Below are positions 8,133-16,595 of a stretch of DNA of 64,000 nt, one piece after another (within the stretch, counting starts at the first letter, position 1; the number at the start of each line of letters is the position of its first letter). The stretch comes from Paenibacillus aurantius (GTDB taxonomy: Bacteria; Bacillota; Bacilli; Paenibacillales; NBRC-103111). Position numbers and translations under genes: made by a program. The stretch covers positions 6,216,501 to 6,280,500 of the forward strand of contig NZ_CP130318.1 in NCBI RefSeq assembly GCF_032268605.1. The letters are read 5' to 3'. The notes beneath the pieces were generated by a model. It was not told the DNA's origin. It saw only the letters and a program-made list of their open reading frames with translations, and did not search any database.

Positions 8133-8630
8133 ATGGCCATGGACATCGAACGAAATTTATTGCTGCTAGTTTGGTTTGTGTGTATAACCACCATCTATTT
8201 TCTTGTTCCAAGAGCAAAAGCTCATGAATTTGTGTTGTGCTTTCTTGCGTGTCAGGCTGTGGTATGGACGGTAGAAATGCTGCTCGTTCACTTTGATTTG
8301 GTGGCCTACCCGTTGCGTGAATTTCCCAAAGCTTCGGATTTGAATATTACGTTCAAAGTGGTGTGGACGCCTGTTGCGAGCGGTCTTTATTACATCTACA
8401 GACCTCATGCGAATAAGTTGACGAATTGTTTTTACTTTGCCGCCTGGACTTCACTGCTCACCTTAATTGACGGGTTGCTAGCAGCAAATACCGACTTGGT
8501 GGATTATGTACATTTTCACTGGAGTTTGATGGCGATCGTGTTATCGATTATATTCCTATCCGTCCACGGCCTAGCGAGCTGGTTCTTTAGAGACCGCAAA
8601 GTTTTCAGGAAGGAAGCGAGCGAGCGATGA
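8133..8630 (+). CDS. CBO0543 family membrane protein (first of a pair)
   Basis: 165 residues with about four to five membrane helices. It resembles the small CBO0543-type integral membrane proteins of spore formers, with the recurring VDLVAYPLREFP-like motif (here FDLVAYPLREFP) and LVDYVHFHW. Function is not established. It overlaps the next gene by 4 bp (ATGA), and that gene is a paralogue (shared LLAYPVRE-type motif and similar spacing), so the pair probably arose by duplication and may act together. The SD is weak; ATG 8133 and ATG 8139 are both possible starts. Confidence 0.75.
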   Translation: MAMDIERNLLLLVWFVCITTIYFLVPRAKAHEFVLCFLACQAVVWTVEMLLVHFDLVAYPLREFPKASDLNITFKVVWTPVASGLYYIYRPHANKLTNCFYFAAWTSLLTLIDGLLAANTDLVDYVHFHWSLMAIVLSIIFLSVHGLASWFFRDRKVFRKEASER

Positions 8631-9145
8631 GTTTGCTGCTGCAATACGGCATTATCGTTTCCGTGTGGATCCTTTCATTGTTATTGATTCTCATCATCCC
8701 GCGGCAGAAACGTCGATTGGCGATGGTTGCTTTTTTGTTCAAACAGTATATTACGTGTATTTTCGGTCATGCCGTGGTCGAACTCCAGCTTCTCGCCTAT
8801 CCCGTAAGGGAGCTTGCCGACGTTAGCCGGACGAGCTTCACCTACGAATATATGGCCTATCCGATGACATGCGCGGTGTTTAACGCGTATTATCCGAGCC
8901 ATCGGAGTGGCTGGATTCAATTCGGCTATTACGTTTTATTCACCACTGTACTGACGATAGTTGAGGAGCTGCTCGTACATTATACCGATCTGATTCGGTA
9001 TGTTCGTTGGAACTGGTTTTGGTCGTGGGCTACGATTTTCCTCACATTCCTGATGACTCGAGCGTTCTGCGTGATCTACTTCGGAACCATGACACGAGTG
9101 GAAACGGCAAAACAAAAGAACGCAGCCAGTACGACACGTTCCTAA
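8627..9145 (+). CDS. CBO0543 family membrane protein (second of a pair)
   Basis: 172 residues, four to five membrane helices. Shares with its upstream neighbour the motif LLAYPVRELADVSRTSFTYE and an EELLVHYTDLIRYVRWNW segment matching LLAANTDLVDYVHFHW. Starts inside the stop of the previous gene (ATGA), indicating translational coupling. The C-terminus is polar and basic (RVETAKQKNAAS). No biochemical role is known for the family. Confidence 0.75.
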   Translation: MSLLLQYGIIVSVWILSLLLILIIPRQKRRLAMVAFLFKQYITCIFGHAVVELQLLAYPVRELADVSRTSFTYEYMAYPMTCAVFNAYYPSHRSGWIQFGYYVLFTTVLTIVEELLVHYTDLIRYVRWNWFWSWATIFLTFLMTRAFCVIYFGTMTRVETAKQKNAASTTRS

Positions 9146-9181
9146 ATGTGGGGCTATGCCCCCTAGGAAGCAGAAAAAAGT

Positions 9182-9343
9182 GGGCTGTCCCAAAAGGGTA
9201 TTGTGCAGTGGGCCAGTCCCAGTATTATATTGAAGAAGCCTTCAAAACCACTATTATAGTGGAATGGAAGGCTCCTTTCTGTTAGGATTCACCATTTAAA
9301 GTGTGGGGGGCATAAAAACCAAAAATGACTTTTGGGACAGCCC
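9182..9343. mobile_element. MITE-like element with 15-bp inverted ends
   Basis: GGGCTGTCCCAAAAG at 9182-9196 is exactly repeated in inverse orientation at 9329-9343. The 162-bp interval has no reading frame of note and holds an inner hairpin (AGCCTTC...GAAGGCT around CCACTAT/ATAGTGG). Ends of this sequence are common on Firmicute insertion sequences, so this is probably a non-autonomous derivative or internally deleted copy. No clear target-site duplication is seen. Confidence 0.6.
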
Positions 9344-9400
9344 CTCTCGCTGGTCATGATTCGCTGCGCTGGTCCAACAAATCAAGCGCGTTCGTCGGTG

Positions 9401-9468
9401 ACTCTCCGGGTCTATGGCAAATACGTTCCTCCGAACGTCAACGCAGCTCATTTGCCCATACGGAGAGT
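9401..9468. repeat. Nested three-part inverted repeat
   Basis: ACTCTCCG/CGGAGAGT, TGGCAAAT/ATTTGCC and ACGTTC/GAACGT nest in order to form one long imperfect hairpin. There is no T tract, so it is not an ordinary terminator. It lies in the otherwise gene-free stretch 9344-9600, where I see nothing else. Confidence 0.5.
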
Positions 9469-9602
9469 ATCGGCGTAAATTCGGGACCCATCATATCGCA
9501 GCGTCTACATAGACAGACGACCATACCTCGACATTAGTAAGCTTGATTCCACTTGTATCCGAAAAAGAAGGAGAATCTCTGCCACTATCAAAACTACCCG
9601 TT

Positions 9603-9884
9603 TTATTGTTGGTCCGGCAGACGTAATGCGTTTGCTGAAGTTTGCGCTTGATCTATAAATTCCTCTGCTTGGGTCAATTGCTGCCGGGCCGTCTCCAAAG
9701 CTTGTGAATTTGTTGCCGCATTAGATTCACTTATCGAGCTTATCGCCTGATTTAAAGCTGTTTTCGCCTCAGAAACCGCGTTAGATGCATGCTGCTCCAG
9801 CGTATTGCCGCTCGAGTGAAGTGTACCTTCTGCCGGTTTTCTTGCCTTTTCGGTGGCTAGATCAATTTTGTTTTCATTGGGCAA
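9603..9884 (-). CDS. Small helical hypothetical protein
   Basis: 93 residues from a TTG start at 9884, chosen because AAGGAGG ends 7 bp upstream. The protein is polar, rich in Ala, Gln, Ser and Glu, and its heptad-like pattern (LNQAISSISESNAATNSQ, ARQQLTQAEEFIDQAQ) predicts long helices or a coiled coil. No cysteines and no membrane segment. It is divergent from the coat cluster at 10074 and might be a spore-associated protein by position, but no family is recognised. Confidence 0.6.
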   Translation of the reverse strand: MPNENKIDLATEKARKPAEGTLHSSGNTLEQHASNAVSEAKTALNQAISSISESNAATNSQALETARQQLTQAEEFIDQAQTSANALRLPDQQ

Positions 9885-10073
9885 GGTGAGTCCTCCTTCC
9901 TTGAGCAAAGATCAATAACTTAAACAGAAATAAGTATGCGGTTGAGATTTTGTTTATATTCTTACGACTGCATGGGAATATTCGGACCCCAGATTTTGGA
10001 AATCCATTTTATTATAGGATCCAATGGGTAGGGAAGTCTAACTTTGATGAAAGGAAGGAGGGATAATTACTCA

Positions 10074-10316
10074 ATGAATACGCCAACGCTAGCGCCGCAC
10101 GAATCGATGGAACTGCATGAAGCGTTAAACTTCAAAACGCTCTGCCTCGCTAAGTCAAAACTTATGCAAGGCTTGGTCTTTGACCAGGAACTGAAAGCGT
10201 TAATGCAGAAGGACGTCATTCTATCCACGCAACAGATCGCCGAGCTCCAGGCCTTCTACGCAAGAGCTCCATTCCAAGCGCCTGTTCCGAATAGCCCGAC
10301 ACCTATCACACAGTAA
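10074..10316 (+). CDS. CotF-like small spore coat protein
   Basis: 80 residues from ATG 10074, behind GGAAGGAGGG. Consists of a helical hairpin, HESMELHEALNFKTLCLAKSK and [21 protein letters not shown], the pattern of the short CotF-type partner proteins found next to full CotF proteins in Paenibacillus and Bacillus, followed by a Pro-rich tail (APVPNSPTP). It is first of a five-gene unit: short coat, CotF, zinc dehydrogenase, short coat, CotF. Expected location is the spore coat. A close paralogue lies at 13324 on the other strand. Confidence 0.75.
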   Translation: MNTPTLAPHESMELHEALNFKTLCLAKSKLMQGLVFDQELKALMQKDVILSTQQIAELQAFYARAPFQAPVPNSPTPITQ

Positions 10317-10328
10317 AGGGGAGCGCCT

Positions 10329-10715
10329 ATGAACACCGATTATTTAGACCCGATTAATTCGTTAAATATGCCGGAGATGGCAGATATGACATTTGCCATG
10401 GACTTCCTTATTCGTGCCAAGGAGGGTGTGCGAAATTTGTCCATCGCCCTGACGGAAACGGCTTCTCCCGATGTAAGAGCGCTGCTGCGCCATCATCTTA
10501 TGCAGGGGATTGCCCTGCACCAAGAAATCACGGAGCTTATGATTCGCAAAAAATGGTTCCATCCTTACGAGCTTAACGAACAGTACCAACTCGACCAGCT
10601 TTCGGCGAAAAATACGGTGATGATCGGGCAGATGAATTTGTTCCCGGATGATACGTCGCGTAAAGGAATGTTTGATCGGACCCCAGATGAACATATGGGA
10701 GGACATAATGCATGA
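10329..10715 (+). CDS. CotF family spore coat protein
   Basis: 128 residues of the Coat_F family: [30 protein letters not shown] then [36 protein letters not shown], a ferritin-like helical pair with the typical KKWFHPYE end. The C-terminal extension (about 90-128) is polar and ends HMGGHNA, overlapping the dehydrogenase start by 4 bp. Twelve bp after the short coat gene and with its own GGGGAG SD. Probably expressed late in sporulation, although I see no clear sigma-K promoter. Confidence 0.85.
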   Translation: MNTDYLDPINSLNMPEMADMTFAMDFLIRAKEGVRNLSIALTETASPDVRALLRHHLMQGIALHQEITELMIRKKWFHPYELNEQYQLDQLSAKNTVMIGQMNLFPDDTSRKGMFDRTPDEHMGGHNA

Positions 10716-11848
10716 AGGCGGTAACGTATCAAGGGATTAAAAATGTCGTGGTCAAAGAGGTGCCGGATCCGAAGATTGAGAAACCGGACGATATGATCGT
10801 AAGAATCACCAGTTCCGCCATTTGCGGTTCGGACCTTCACCTTATTCACGGGATGATCCCTAACCTTCAGGAAAACTATGTTATCGGGCATGAACCGATG
10901 GGGATCGTAGAAGAAGTAGGCCCTGGAGTAACCAAGGTAAAGAAAGGCGACCGTGTGATCATCCCGTTCAACATCGCATGCGGAGAATGCTTTTTTTGCA
11001 AAAATCAGCTGGAAAGCCAATGTGACAAGTCAAATGAACACGGGGATATGGGCGCCTATTTCGGCTACTCCGGAACGACCGGCGGATACCCTGGCGGGCA
11101 AGCCGAGTATTTACGAGTTCCGTTTGCTAATTTCACCCACTTCAAGATTCCCGAAAACTGCGAACAACCGGACGAAAAGCTAAGCTTGATCGCCGATGCC
11201 ATGACGACGGCATTCTGGAGTGTAGATAACGCCGGCGTAAAGAATGGAGATACGGTCATCGTGCTCGGCTGCGGTCCGGTCGGACTTCTGGCCCAGAAAT
11301 TCTGCTGGCTGAAGGGAGCAAAGCGGGTCATAGCCGTTGACTATGTCGATTACCGCTTACAGCATGCGAAGCGAACGAACAATGTGGAAATCGTAAACTT
11401 CGAACAGGATAAGAATATCGGCAACAATCTCAAGGAAATGACCAAAGGCGGCGCCGATGTCGTGATTGATGCGGTAGGAATGGACGGCAAGATGAGCGAT
11501 CTCGAATTTCTAGCCAGCGGTTTGAAACTGCAAGGCGGCACCATGAGCGCACTTATCATTGCGTCTCAGGCTGTCCGCAAAGGCGGGACCATCCAAGTCA
11601 CGGGGGTATACGGCGGACGCTATAACGGATTCCCGCTTGGCGACATCATGCAGCGCAACGTGAATATCCGTTCCGGACAAGCTCCGGTCATTCATTATAT
11701 GCCGTATATGTACGAGTTGGTTACGTCGGGGAAAGTGGACCCTGGAGACATTGTTACGCACGTCATTCCGCTCAGCGAGGCCAAGCGCGGCTATGAAGTG
11801 TTCGATACGAAAACGGACGATTGCATCAAAGTCATCTTAAAGCCCTGA
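10712..11848 (+). CDS. Zinc-dependent alcohol/formaldehyde-type dehydrogenase
   Basis: 378 residues, medium-chain dehydrogenase family. Catalytic zinc ligands: Cys38 in AICGSDLHL and His60-Glu61 in IGHEPMG. Structural zinc cysteines: Cys90, 93, 96 and 104. The NAD(P)-binding turn is [10 protein letters not shown] near 187. Closest groups oxidise alcohols or formaldehyde with NAD without needing glutathione. Translationally coupled (ATGA) to a CotF gene and followed by a second coat pair, so it is probably made in the sporangium and may be coat-associated. A truncated second copy at 6457 has the same coupling. Confidence 0.88.
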   Translation: MKAVTYQGIKNVVVKEVPDPKIEKPDDMIVRITSSAICGSDLHLIHGMIPNLQENYVIGHEPMGIVEEVGPGVTKVKKGDRVIIPFNIACGECFFCKNQLESQCDKSNEHGDMGAYFGYSGTTGGYPGGQAEYLRVPFANFTHFKIPENCEQPDEKLSLIADAMTTAFWSVDNAGVKNGDTVIVLGCGPVGLLAQKFCWLKGAKRVIAVDYVDYRLQHAKRTNNVEIVNFEQDKNIGNNLKEMTKGGADVVIDAVGMDGKMSDLEFLASGLKLQGGTMSALIIASQAVRKGGTIQVTGVYGGRYNGFPLGDIMQRNVNIRSGQAPVIHYMPYMYELVTSGKVDPGDIVTHVIPLSEAKRGYEVFDTKTDDCIKVILKP

Positions 11849-11879
11849 ATATGGGTAAATACAGGGGAGGACAATCCGA

Positions 11880-12083
11880 ATGAATACCAGTTACGCTTTG
11901 CATGAGATGCTGGAGGTTCATGAAATGGCTGCGTTCAAGACCGTTTGCATAACCAAATCCAAAACCATGCAAGCTCTTGTAACCGACCCGGAGCTCAGGC
12001 AAATTTTGCAGCAAGACGTGCAATTATCACAGCAGCAGCTTCAGGAGCTCGGTGGAGTGCTGTCTAAAGTTACCCTAACCTAA
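11880..12083 (+). CDS. Short CotF-like spore coat protein
   Basis: 67 residues, a single helical hairpin: ALHEMLEVHEMAAFKTVCITKSK and LVTDPELRQILQQDVQLSQQQLQ. This matches the short partner protein at 10074 but lacks its Pro-rich tail. AGGGGAGGA precedes the ATG. It lies 13 bp upstream of the next CotF gene, repeating the short coat/CotF pairing. Confidence 0.72.
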   Translation: MNTSYALHEMLEVHEMAAFKTVCITKSKTMQALVTDPELRQILQQDVQLSQQQLQELGGVLSKVTLT

Positions 12084-12096
12084 AGGAGATAGAAAC

Positions 12097-12393
12097 ATGA
12101 ACACCCTATTAGAACACATGACAGGGCTTCATACGCTGACCGACGACGTGATCGCAATGGATTTTTTGATGAACGCCAAGAGCGGAGTCAGAAACTACGC
12201 CATGGCCGTAACCGAATGTGCCACCCCCGAAATCAAGCAAATTTTGATGAAACAGCTCGACGAAGCTATAGTTTCCCATGAAAAGATAACAAACTACATG
12301 ATGCAGCGGGGGCTCTACCATCCCTACCATATTCCGGAGCAAATTCAGCTCGATCTGAAAAATATTCAGACCGCTATGAACATTCCGTCCTGA
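12097..12393 (+). CDS. CotF family spore coat protein
   Basis: 98 residues with the CotF helices VIAMDFLMNAKSGVRNYAMAVTE and IKQILMKQLDEAIVSHEKITNYMMQRGLYHPYH. The ending HIPEQIQLDLKNIQTAMNIPS is shorter than in the copy at 10329. AAAGGAGAT SD. Last gene of the cluster, before a strong terminator. Confidence 0.83.
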   Translation: MNTLLEHMTGLHTLTDDVIAMDFLMNAKSGVRNYAMAVTECATPEIKQILMKQLDEAIVSHEKITNYMMQRGLYHPYHIPEQIQLDLKNIQTAMNIPS

Positions 12394-12411
12394 CTCCGTA
12401 TTCGTCACGAC

Positions 12412-12448
12412 AAAACGCGCAAACCACCATGGTTCAGGCGCGTTTTTT
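12412..12448 (+). terminator. Terminator of the coat/dehydrogenase cluster
   Basis: AAAACGCGC pairs with GCGCGTTTTTT around a short loop. The AAAA side may also let it work from the other strand. Confidence 0.85.
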
Positions 12449-12630
12449 GATTTTAGCCGAAGACTTTAGAGAATAAAATGTTCCCCGTGTTAAGAATCCA
12501 ACAATACAATAATGGCAGACACGCTCCGCACTTATTTGGGATTCGTCACAAACACGCTTGAACAAGCGTTCCTTCGCTTGTTTGCTTCTGATTGTCATCG
12601 CACGCACTCTGTGAATCTCTTTTCTCACGT

Positions 12631-12843
12631 CTACCCTTCTCTATTGGTATTCTTATAATACATCCGCAATTGTCCACATTTAGACGCACCTTCAAAATCA
12701 AATTCAGCCCTTAGAATACCACGAGTTATTTCGAAGGAAACAGTAGTATATTGCCAAGGGATTCCTTCTTCAGAAAACTTTGTATCACATTCAAATAAGT
12801 ATTCCAGCTCTTATAGTTCAGGGATTTTAATAGTAATCACCAT
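12631..12843 (-). pseudogene. Small ORF interrupted by an in-frame TAA
   Basis: Minus-strand translation from ATG 12843 reads MVITIKIPEL, a TAA stop, then a 59-residue open stretch in the same frame including FSEEGIPWQYTTVSFEITRG and FDFEGASKCGQLRMYYK, ending TAG at 12631. The composition looks protein-like and AT-rich, so it is probably a gene killed by a nonsense change, although a shorter protein starting downstream cannot be excluded. Family not recognised. The rest of 12449-13090 holds no convincing gene. Confidence 0.35.
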
Positions 12844-12960
12844 CGTTTCTTTCTTGTGTAAATACCTTTATTGATTCGTGAATTAATTGAGAATTATCCT
12901 GCCCGTTACTTAAATTAGCGAGATTCGGTAAACAACCTTCGGATCCACAAAATACATATA

Positions 12961-12992
12961 AAAAAGCTTACCCGATTGAGGGCAAGCTTTTG
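12961..12992. terminator. Hairpin with A and T tracts
   Basis: AAAAAGCTTACCC pairs with GGGCAAGCTTTT. Its position in a gene-poor stretch suggests a leftover terminator, possibly of the interrupted ORF's former operon. Confidence 0.5.
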
Positions 12993-13115
12993 ATTCCAAA
13001 TATAACTTATGGCAGCAAACCTATAGGTAATTCAAAGCTATTTTTAATGATATTTCGGGCTGATTACCGGCATTTCCCGGCAATCTTATGATTCAAGAGG
13101 CGGCAAGATTATAGG

Positions 13116-13319
13116 TTAAGTCACACTGATGCAGGGCAATGTCTTGAAAAGCTGCGTACGCAGCAGGGCTCTGGCATCGGGCGAGGCTGCTTCGGTAAGG
13201 GCGAACGCCGTATTGCGGACACCGTCCTTGACCCGGACGAGAAAGTCCATAGCGGATGTCATGTCCGCCATCTCCGGCATGTTCAGCGCATTGGCCGGAT
13301 CCAATTCATCCATCTTCAT
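13116..13319 (-). pseudogene. Frameshifted, truncated CotF coat gene
   Basis: Starts normally at ATG 13319 behind GGAGGTGA and matches CotF of 10329 for about 60 residues ([33 protein letters not shown]). A one-base slip at a CTTTTC run then gives [10 protein letters not shown]-stop, while the neighbouring frame still reads [12 protein letters not shown], the expected continuation. The KKWFHPYE end and everything after it are missing, so the gene is dead in two ways. Confidence 0.8.
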
Positions 13320-13323
13320 GCCA

Positions 13324-13569
13324 TCAGTCACCTCCATTGAGAATAGGAGTGGGTCGGTCCGGTACAGGGGCGCTGAACGGCGCCCGGATATAGAGGGCCT
13401 GCAAATCAGCCAACGCTTGTTGGGTTTGCTCGACATCCTTCTGCATAAGATCCTTGAGTTCCTGATCGAAGACAAGGCCCTGCATCAGCTTGGATTTGGC
13501 CAGGCACAACGCCTTGAAATTAATCGATTCGTGGATTTCCAGAGCTTCGTGCGGTGCCAAGGGTACCAC
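13324..13569 (-). CDS. Short CotF-like spore coat protein
   Basis: 81 residues from GTG 13569 behind GGAGGTGA (6 bp spacing). Highly similar to the protein at 10074: [21 protein letters not shown] and [21 protein letters not shown], with a Pro-rich end [15 protein letters not shown]. Its CotF partner just downstream is broken, so the intact reading frame may no longer have a functional context. Confidence 0.7.
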   Translation of the reverse strand: MVPLAPHEALEIHESINFKALCLAKSKLMQGLVFDQELKDLMQKDVEQTQQALADLQALYIRAPFSAPVPDRPTPILNGGD

Positions 13570-13776
13570 TTCTTTTCACCTCCCATTGCGGCTAAGGGGC
13601 TATTTTTACCTGTAGGGGAGGGAAGCTCTATGCAGAAGACCGGGCTGGTAAATTTGGATAGCGTTTCATTCGGTGGCGCGGGTGAGGGAGGTCACAACAT
13701 TCGTACCGCTTCACCACAGGATCACCACATGCTTTTGGTACGCTGGGGAAAGTTCAATCAAGAGGAGGAACATTCA

Positions 13777-14307
13777 ATGGCTTACCGGCTCTCATTAAAG
13801 AAAAAAAATATAGTGGTGGCTCTGCATGTTATGGCGGTCGCTTCCTGGATCGGCGGGACCATGGGGATGCTGCTGCTGGGGGTCTACCTGCAGACAGCGG
13901 CTAACGGGGAACAGCTCGCTTCCATGCTGGGCAGCATGGAAATCATCGACGAGAACCAGCTGAAATACCCGGCTTTGGCAACGCTGCTGACCGGTATTCT
14001 CCTGTCCGTCTGGACGCAGTGGGGGCTCCTTAAGCATTATTGGGTCGTCCTTAAGCTGGTGCTGACCCTGGCAACGATCTTAATCGGCATTTTCTTTCTG
14101 AACGATTGGACGGCGTCCCTGGCCTCCCTGACGGAAAGCAGGGGGAATGCCGCCCTCGCAAGCCGTGAATTCCAGCAGACCTGGTCCGCGGTAATCCGCA
14201 CGTCCTCCTTCAACCTGGGCTGTCTGCTTTTCATGGTGGTGATTACCTATTTAAAACCTTTCGGCAAAATCAAGAAAACGCGCAGGCGGGCCCCTCACGA
14301 ACAATAG
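13777..14307 (+). CDS. DUF2269-like four-helix membrane protein
   Basis: 176 residues, four membrane helices with AVASWIGGTMGMLLL in helix 1, ALATLLTGILLSVWTQWG in helix 2 and a basic tail KIKKTRRRAPHEQ. ATG 13777 is chosen for its AGAGGAGG SD; the longer upstream frame has no SD and overlaps the coat gene. It resembles the protein at 17923 in length and in the THWG/TQWG-LLKHYWVV motif. Function unknown. Its last 13 bp overlap the convergent WYL regulator. Confidence 0.72.
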   Translation: MAYRLSLKKKNIVVALHVMAVASWIGGTMGMLLLGVYLQTAANGEQLASMLGSMEIIDENQLKYPALATLLTGILLSVWTQWGLLKHYWVVLKLVLTLATILIGIFFLNDWTASLASLTESRGNAALASREFQQTWSAVIRTSSFNLGCLLFMVVITYLKPFGKIKKTRRRAPHEQ

Positions 14308-15239
14308 CGGTTCAGCAGTTCGGAGAGCCGGGCGCGGATCGTTTCCTTCAGCGCTGACGGCTCCTCTACCATCCCATCATTCCCGAGTCCGATAAAGAAG
14401 TCGGCCAAAAAAGGAATCTCCCCGCGCGGCACGTCCCGGTCGATCCTTCCGCTTCCATCCCCGCGCACTTCGAGCATCGGGGCGAGCCACAGCTCGGCCT
14501 CGCAGCGCTGGACGCCGAAGCGGGTAAGCTCCGCGCGCAGGCGGACCGGCTCCCGGGGCTCCGCCGTCTCCCGCCGGCTGAGACGGATGTCGCCCAGCTC
14601 GAGCGGCTCCGTGCCGGACGTGTCGTAGGCCGCCTCCCGGATCCGGTCGCAGCGGAACACCCGGTAGCCCTGGCGGAGGAAGCAGTAGGCGTTGCAGTAC
14701 CAGAAGCCGTTATGCGCGTAGAGGCAGACCGGCTGGATCCGGCGGCACTCCTCCCCCTCCTTCGATTGGTAGACGACCGCCAGCACCTTCTGGCGCACGG
14801 CCGCCTCGAGAATCAGGCCCAGGCAGGGCGCCTCGCTCCGCCGGGTCGGGGTGATGAAGTCGACCCGGTTCTTCATGCTGTCGATCCGGTCCCGGACATC
14901 GCCCGGCATATGGAGATAGAACTTCTGAAGCGCCGAAGCGGATTCCGTTTCGAACGGAAGAGAGGAATAATGACGCAGGGCGTGCACGGCGAAGAACATG
15001 GCCACCGCCTCCTCCTCCGTGAAGGCGATGGGTGGCAGCACCCGTTCCCTCACCACCTGGTAGCCCCCGTGGGGACCTGGCTCCGAATACAGGGGCACCC
15101 CGAGCTCGCTAAGCTCCTGCAGGTCCCTCAGAATCGTCCGCTTCGAAACGCCGAATTCGTCGGCCAACTCCTGCACCTTGAACCGCCGCTTCCGGTTGAC
15201 GGTCATCATGAGCTCCATCAGCCTTTTGGATTTGGGCAT
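14295..15239 (-). CDS. YafY-type HTH-WYL transcriptional regulator
   Basis: 314 residues. N-terminal HTH (VQELADEFGVSKRTILRDLQELSELGVPL, about 17-45) and a WYL domain with FTEEEAVAMFFAVHAL and the core YAHNGFWYCNAYCFLRQGYRVFRCDRI. Start set at ATG 15239 (MPKSKRL) because GGAGGAG lies upstream; the longer form from 15266 lacks an SD. WYL regulators sense small ligands, often nucleotide-like. Divergent from the MFS exporter at 15338 with a palindrome between, so it probably controls that transporter. Confidence 0.85.
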   Translation of the reverse strand: MPKSKRLMELMMTVNRKRRFKVQELADEFGVSKRTILRDLQELSELGVPLYSEPGPHGGYQVVRERVLPPIAFTEEEAVAMFFAVHALRHYSSLPFETESASALQKFYLHMPGDVRDRIDSMKNRVDFITPTRRSEAPCLGLILEAAVRQKVLAVVYQSKEGEECRRIQPVCLYAHNGFWYCNAYCFLRQGYRVFRCDRIREAAYDTSGTEPLELGDIRLSRRETAEPREPVRLRAELTRFGVQRCEAELWLAPMLEVRGDGSGRIDRDVPRGEIPFLADFFIGLGNDGMVEEPSALKETIRARLSELLNRYCS

Positions 15240-15265
15240 CTTTTTCTCCTCCAAAAAATAGTCCA

Positions 15266-15280
15266 TGACAATTTATGTCA
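15266..15280. promoter_or_regulatory. Palindrome between WYL regulator and MFS gene
   Basis: TGACAATTTATGTCA has TGACA/TGTCA arms and lies in the short gap between divergent genes, 27 bp before the regulator's preferred start. A likely operator by position. Confidence 0.5.
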
Positions 15281-15337
15281 CCATTATGGCTTACACTGGG
15301 GGCAGAAAGCAAACCTAATCCGTTGGAGGGATGGACC

Positions 15338-16528
15338 ATGCGCCGCTATACCGCGCTCTTTTTCCTGATTATGTTTATGATTGGAACGGACACGTTCCTC
15401 ATTTCCCCGATGCTTCCTACCCTGCAGGCCGAGTTCGGTGTCTCCACGGAGGCTGCCGGGTGGATGCTTGGGGCCTACACGCTCGGCTCTGCCGTATTCG
15501 CCCTGATCGCCGGCCCTCTGTCCGACGGGTGGAACCGCCGGACCGTTCTGCTCGGCGGCTTGCTCGGCTTCTCCCTGTCGACGTTCCTGTGCGGCTCGGC
15601 GGAAGGCTTCTGGACGATGTGCCTGTTCCGCTTCCTGGCCGGCATCAGCGCGGCCTTCACCGCTCCCCAGGTATGGGCCTCCATCCCCTCGGTCATGCCG
15701 CCGGCCCGCATCTCGAAGACGATGGGGATCGCCTTCGCCGGACTTGCCGCCTCCCAGGCGCTCGGCGTGCCCATCGGGAGCTGGCTCGCGGCGGCGGGTT
15801 GGTCCGTACCGTTCCGGGCCGTAGGAGCGGCTTCGCTTCTCCTGGCCGCGGCCGCCTACGCGCTGCTGCCGGATATGAAGCCGGCCGCAGGCAAAGGAGG
15901 AGCCGGCTCCATCCTCGGCCGGTACCGCACGCTGCTCGCGAGCGGCCGGGCCCGCAGCGGCTTCCTCGGCTATCTGCTCCTTCATCTCGGGAGCGGAACG
16001 GCCTTCGCCTTTGCCGGCAAATGGCTTGCCGACCGCTTCGCCCTGCCCATCGGGCAGATCGGGACCGTCCTGATGGTCCTCGGCATCGGCACGCTGCTCG
16101 GCAGCCTGCTTCCGGCCTATGCGGTCCGGAGACTAGGCCGGATCCCCACGATGGCCGCCGGGATGGGGCTCCTGATCGTCCTCTATCCCCTTCTGCCTTA
16201 TGGACCGGGCCTGCCTCTCGTGACCGCCGGATACCTTCTCATCTTCGCCGTGCTCGGGGTGCTCTTCCCGATCGTGATGGAGGCTCTCACGTCGCTGAAC
16301 GCCTCGGTCCGGGGGACGATCTCCAGCCTGGCCAACTCGACCATGAACGGCGCCAACACCGTCGGCGCCTGGGCCGCGGGCCTGCTTTACGTCCGGTTCG
16401 GCGGCTATGCCTCCATCGGCCTCTTCGCCGCCGTCTGCCTGGCGCTTTCGCTCGGAACCTTCCTGCTCGGCGGCCTCTTTCGCGAGAGGGAGACCGGGGC
16501 CGAGAGAGAAGCGGCCGCGGCTTCCTGA
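15338..16528 (+). CDS. MFS transporter, DHA1 type
   Basis: 396 residues with about 12 membrane helices. Helix 1 is FFLIMFMIGTDTFLISPMLP, and loop 2-3 carries the MFS motif GPLSDGWNRRTVLLGG; motif C-like GSWLAAAGW follows in helix 5. ATG 15338 follows GGAGGG. This group of drug:H+ antiporters exports toxic compounds or sugars. Probably regulated by the divergent WYL protein. Substrate unknown. Confidence 0.87.
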   Translation: MRRYTALFFLIMFMIGTDTFLISPMLPTLQAEFGVSTEAAGWMLGAYTLGSAVFALIAGPLSDGWNRRTVLLGGLLGFSLSTFLCGSAEGFWTMCLFRFLAGISAAFTAPQVWASIPSVMPPARISKTMGIAFAGLAASQALGVPIGSWLAAAGWSVPFRAVGAASLLLAAAAYALLPDMKPAAGKGGAGSILGRYRTLLASGRARSGFLGYLLLHLGSGTAFAFAGKWLADRFALPIGQIGTVLMVLGIGTLLGSLLPAYAVRRLGRIPTMAAGMGLLIVLYPLLPYGPGLPLVTAGYLLIFAVLGVLFPIVMEALTSLNASVRGTISSLANSTMNGANTVGAWAAGLLYVRFGGYASIGLFAAVCLALSLGTFLLGGLFRERETGAEREAAAAS

Positions 16529-16548
16529 AGCGTCGTTTCCTCACGAAT

Positions 16549-16583
16549 AGCCCCTCCCAACCGCTGGGAGGGGCTGTCCTTTT
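16549..16583 (+). terminator. Terminator after the MFS gene
   Basis: AGCCCCTCCCA/TGGGAGGGGCT, an 11-bp stem with loop ACCGC, followed by GTCCTTTTG. Confidence 0.85.
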
Positions 16584-16595
16584 GTTCTAGTGCCT

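Noticed and set aside
7945-8217. A 90-codon minus-strand ORF in the divergent gap at 8 kb
   Set aside because: Antisense to the start of the CBO0543 gene, no SD, low complexity; most likely chance.
12434-12628. A 64-codon minus-strand ORF near the coat cluster
   Set aside because: Overlaps the coat-cluster terminator, no SD and no recognisable family. Its reading MTIRSKQAKERLFKRV could be a remnant, but evidence is too thin.
13129-13776. N-terminal extension of the DUF2269-like gene
   Set aside because: Runs antisense over the coat genes and has no SD; AGAGGAGG before ATG 13777 marks the real start.
15331-16590. A 419-codon frame over the MFS gene
   Set aside because: Arg/Pro-rich translation without motifs; the overlapping frame has 12 membrane helices, MFS motifs and a good SD.
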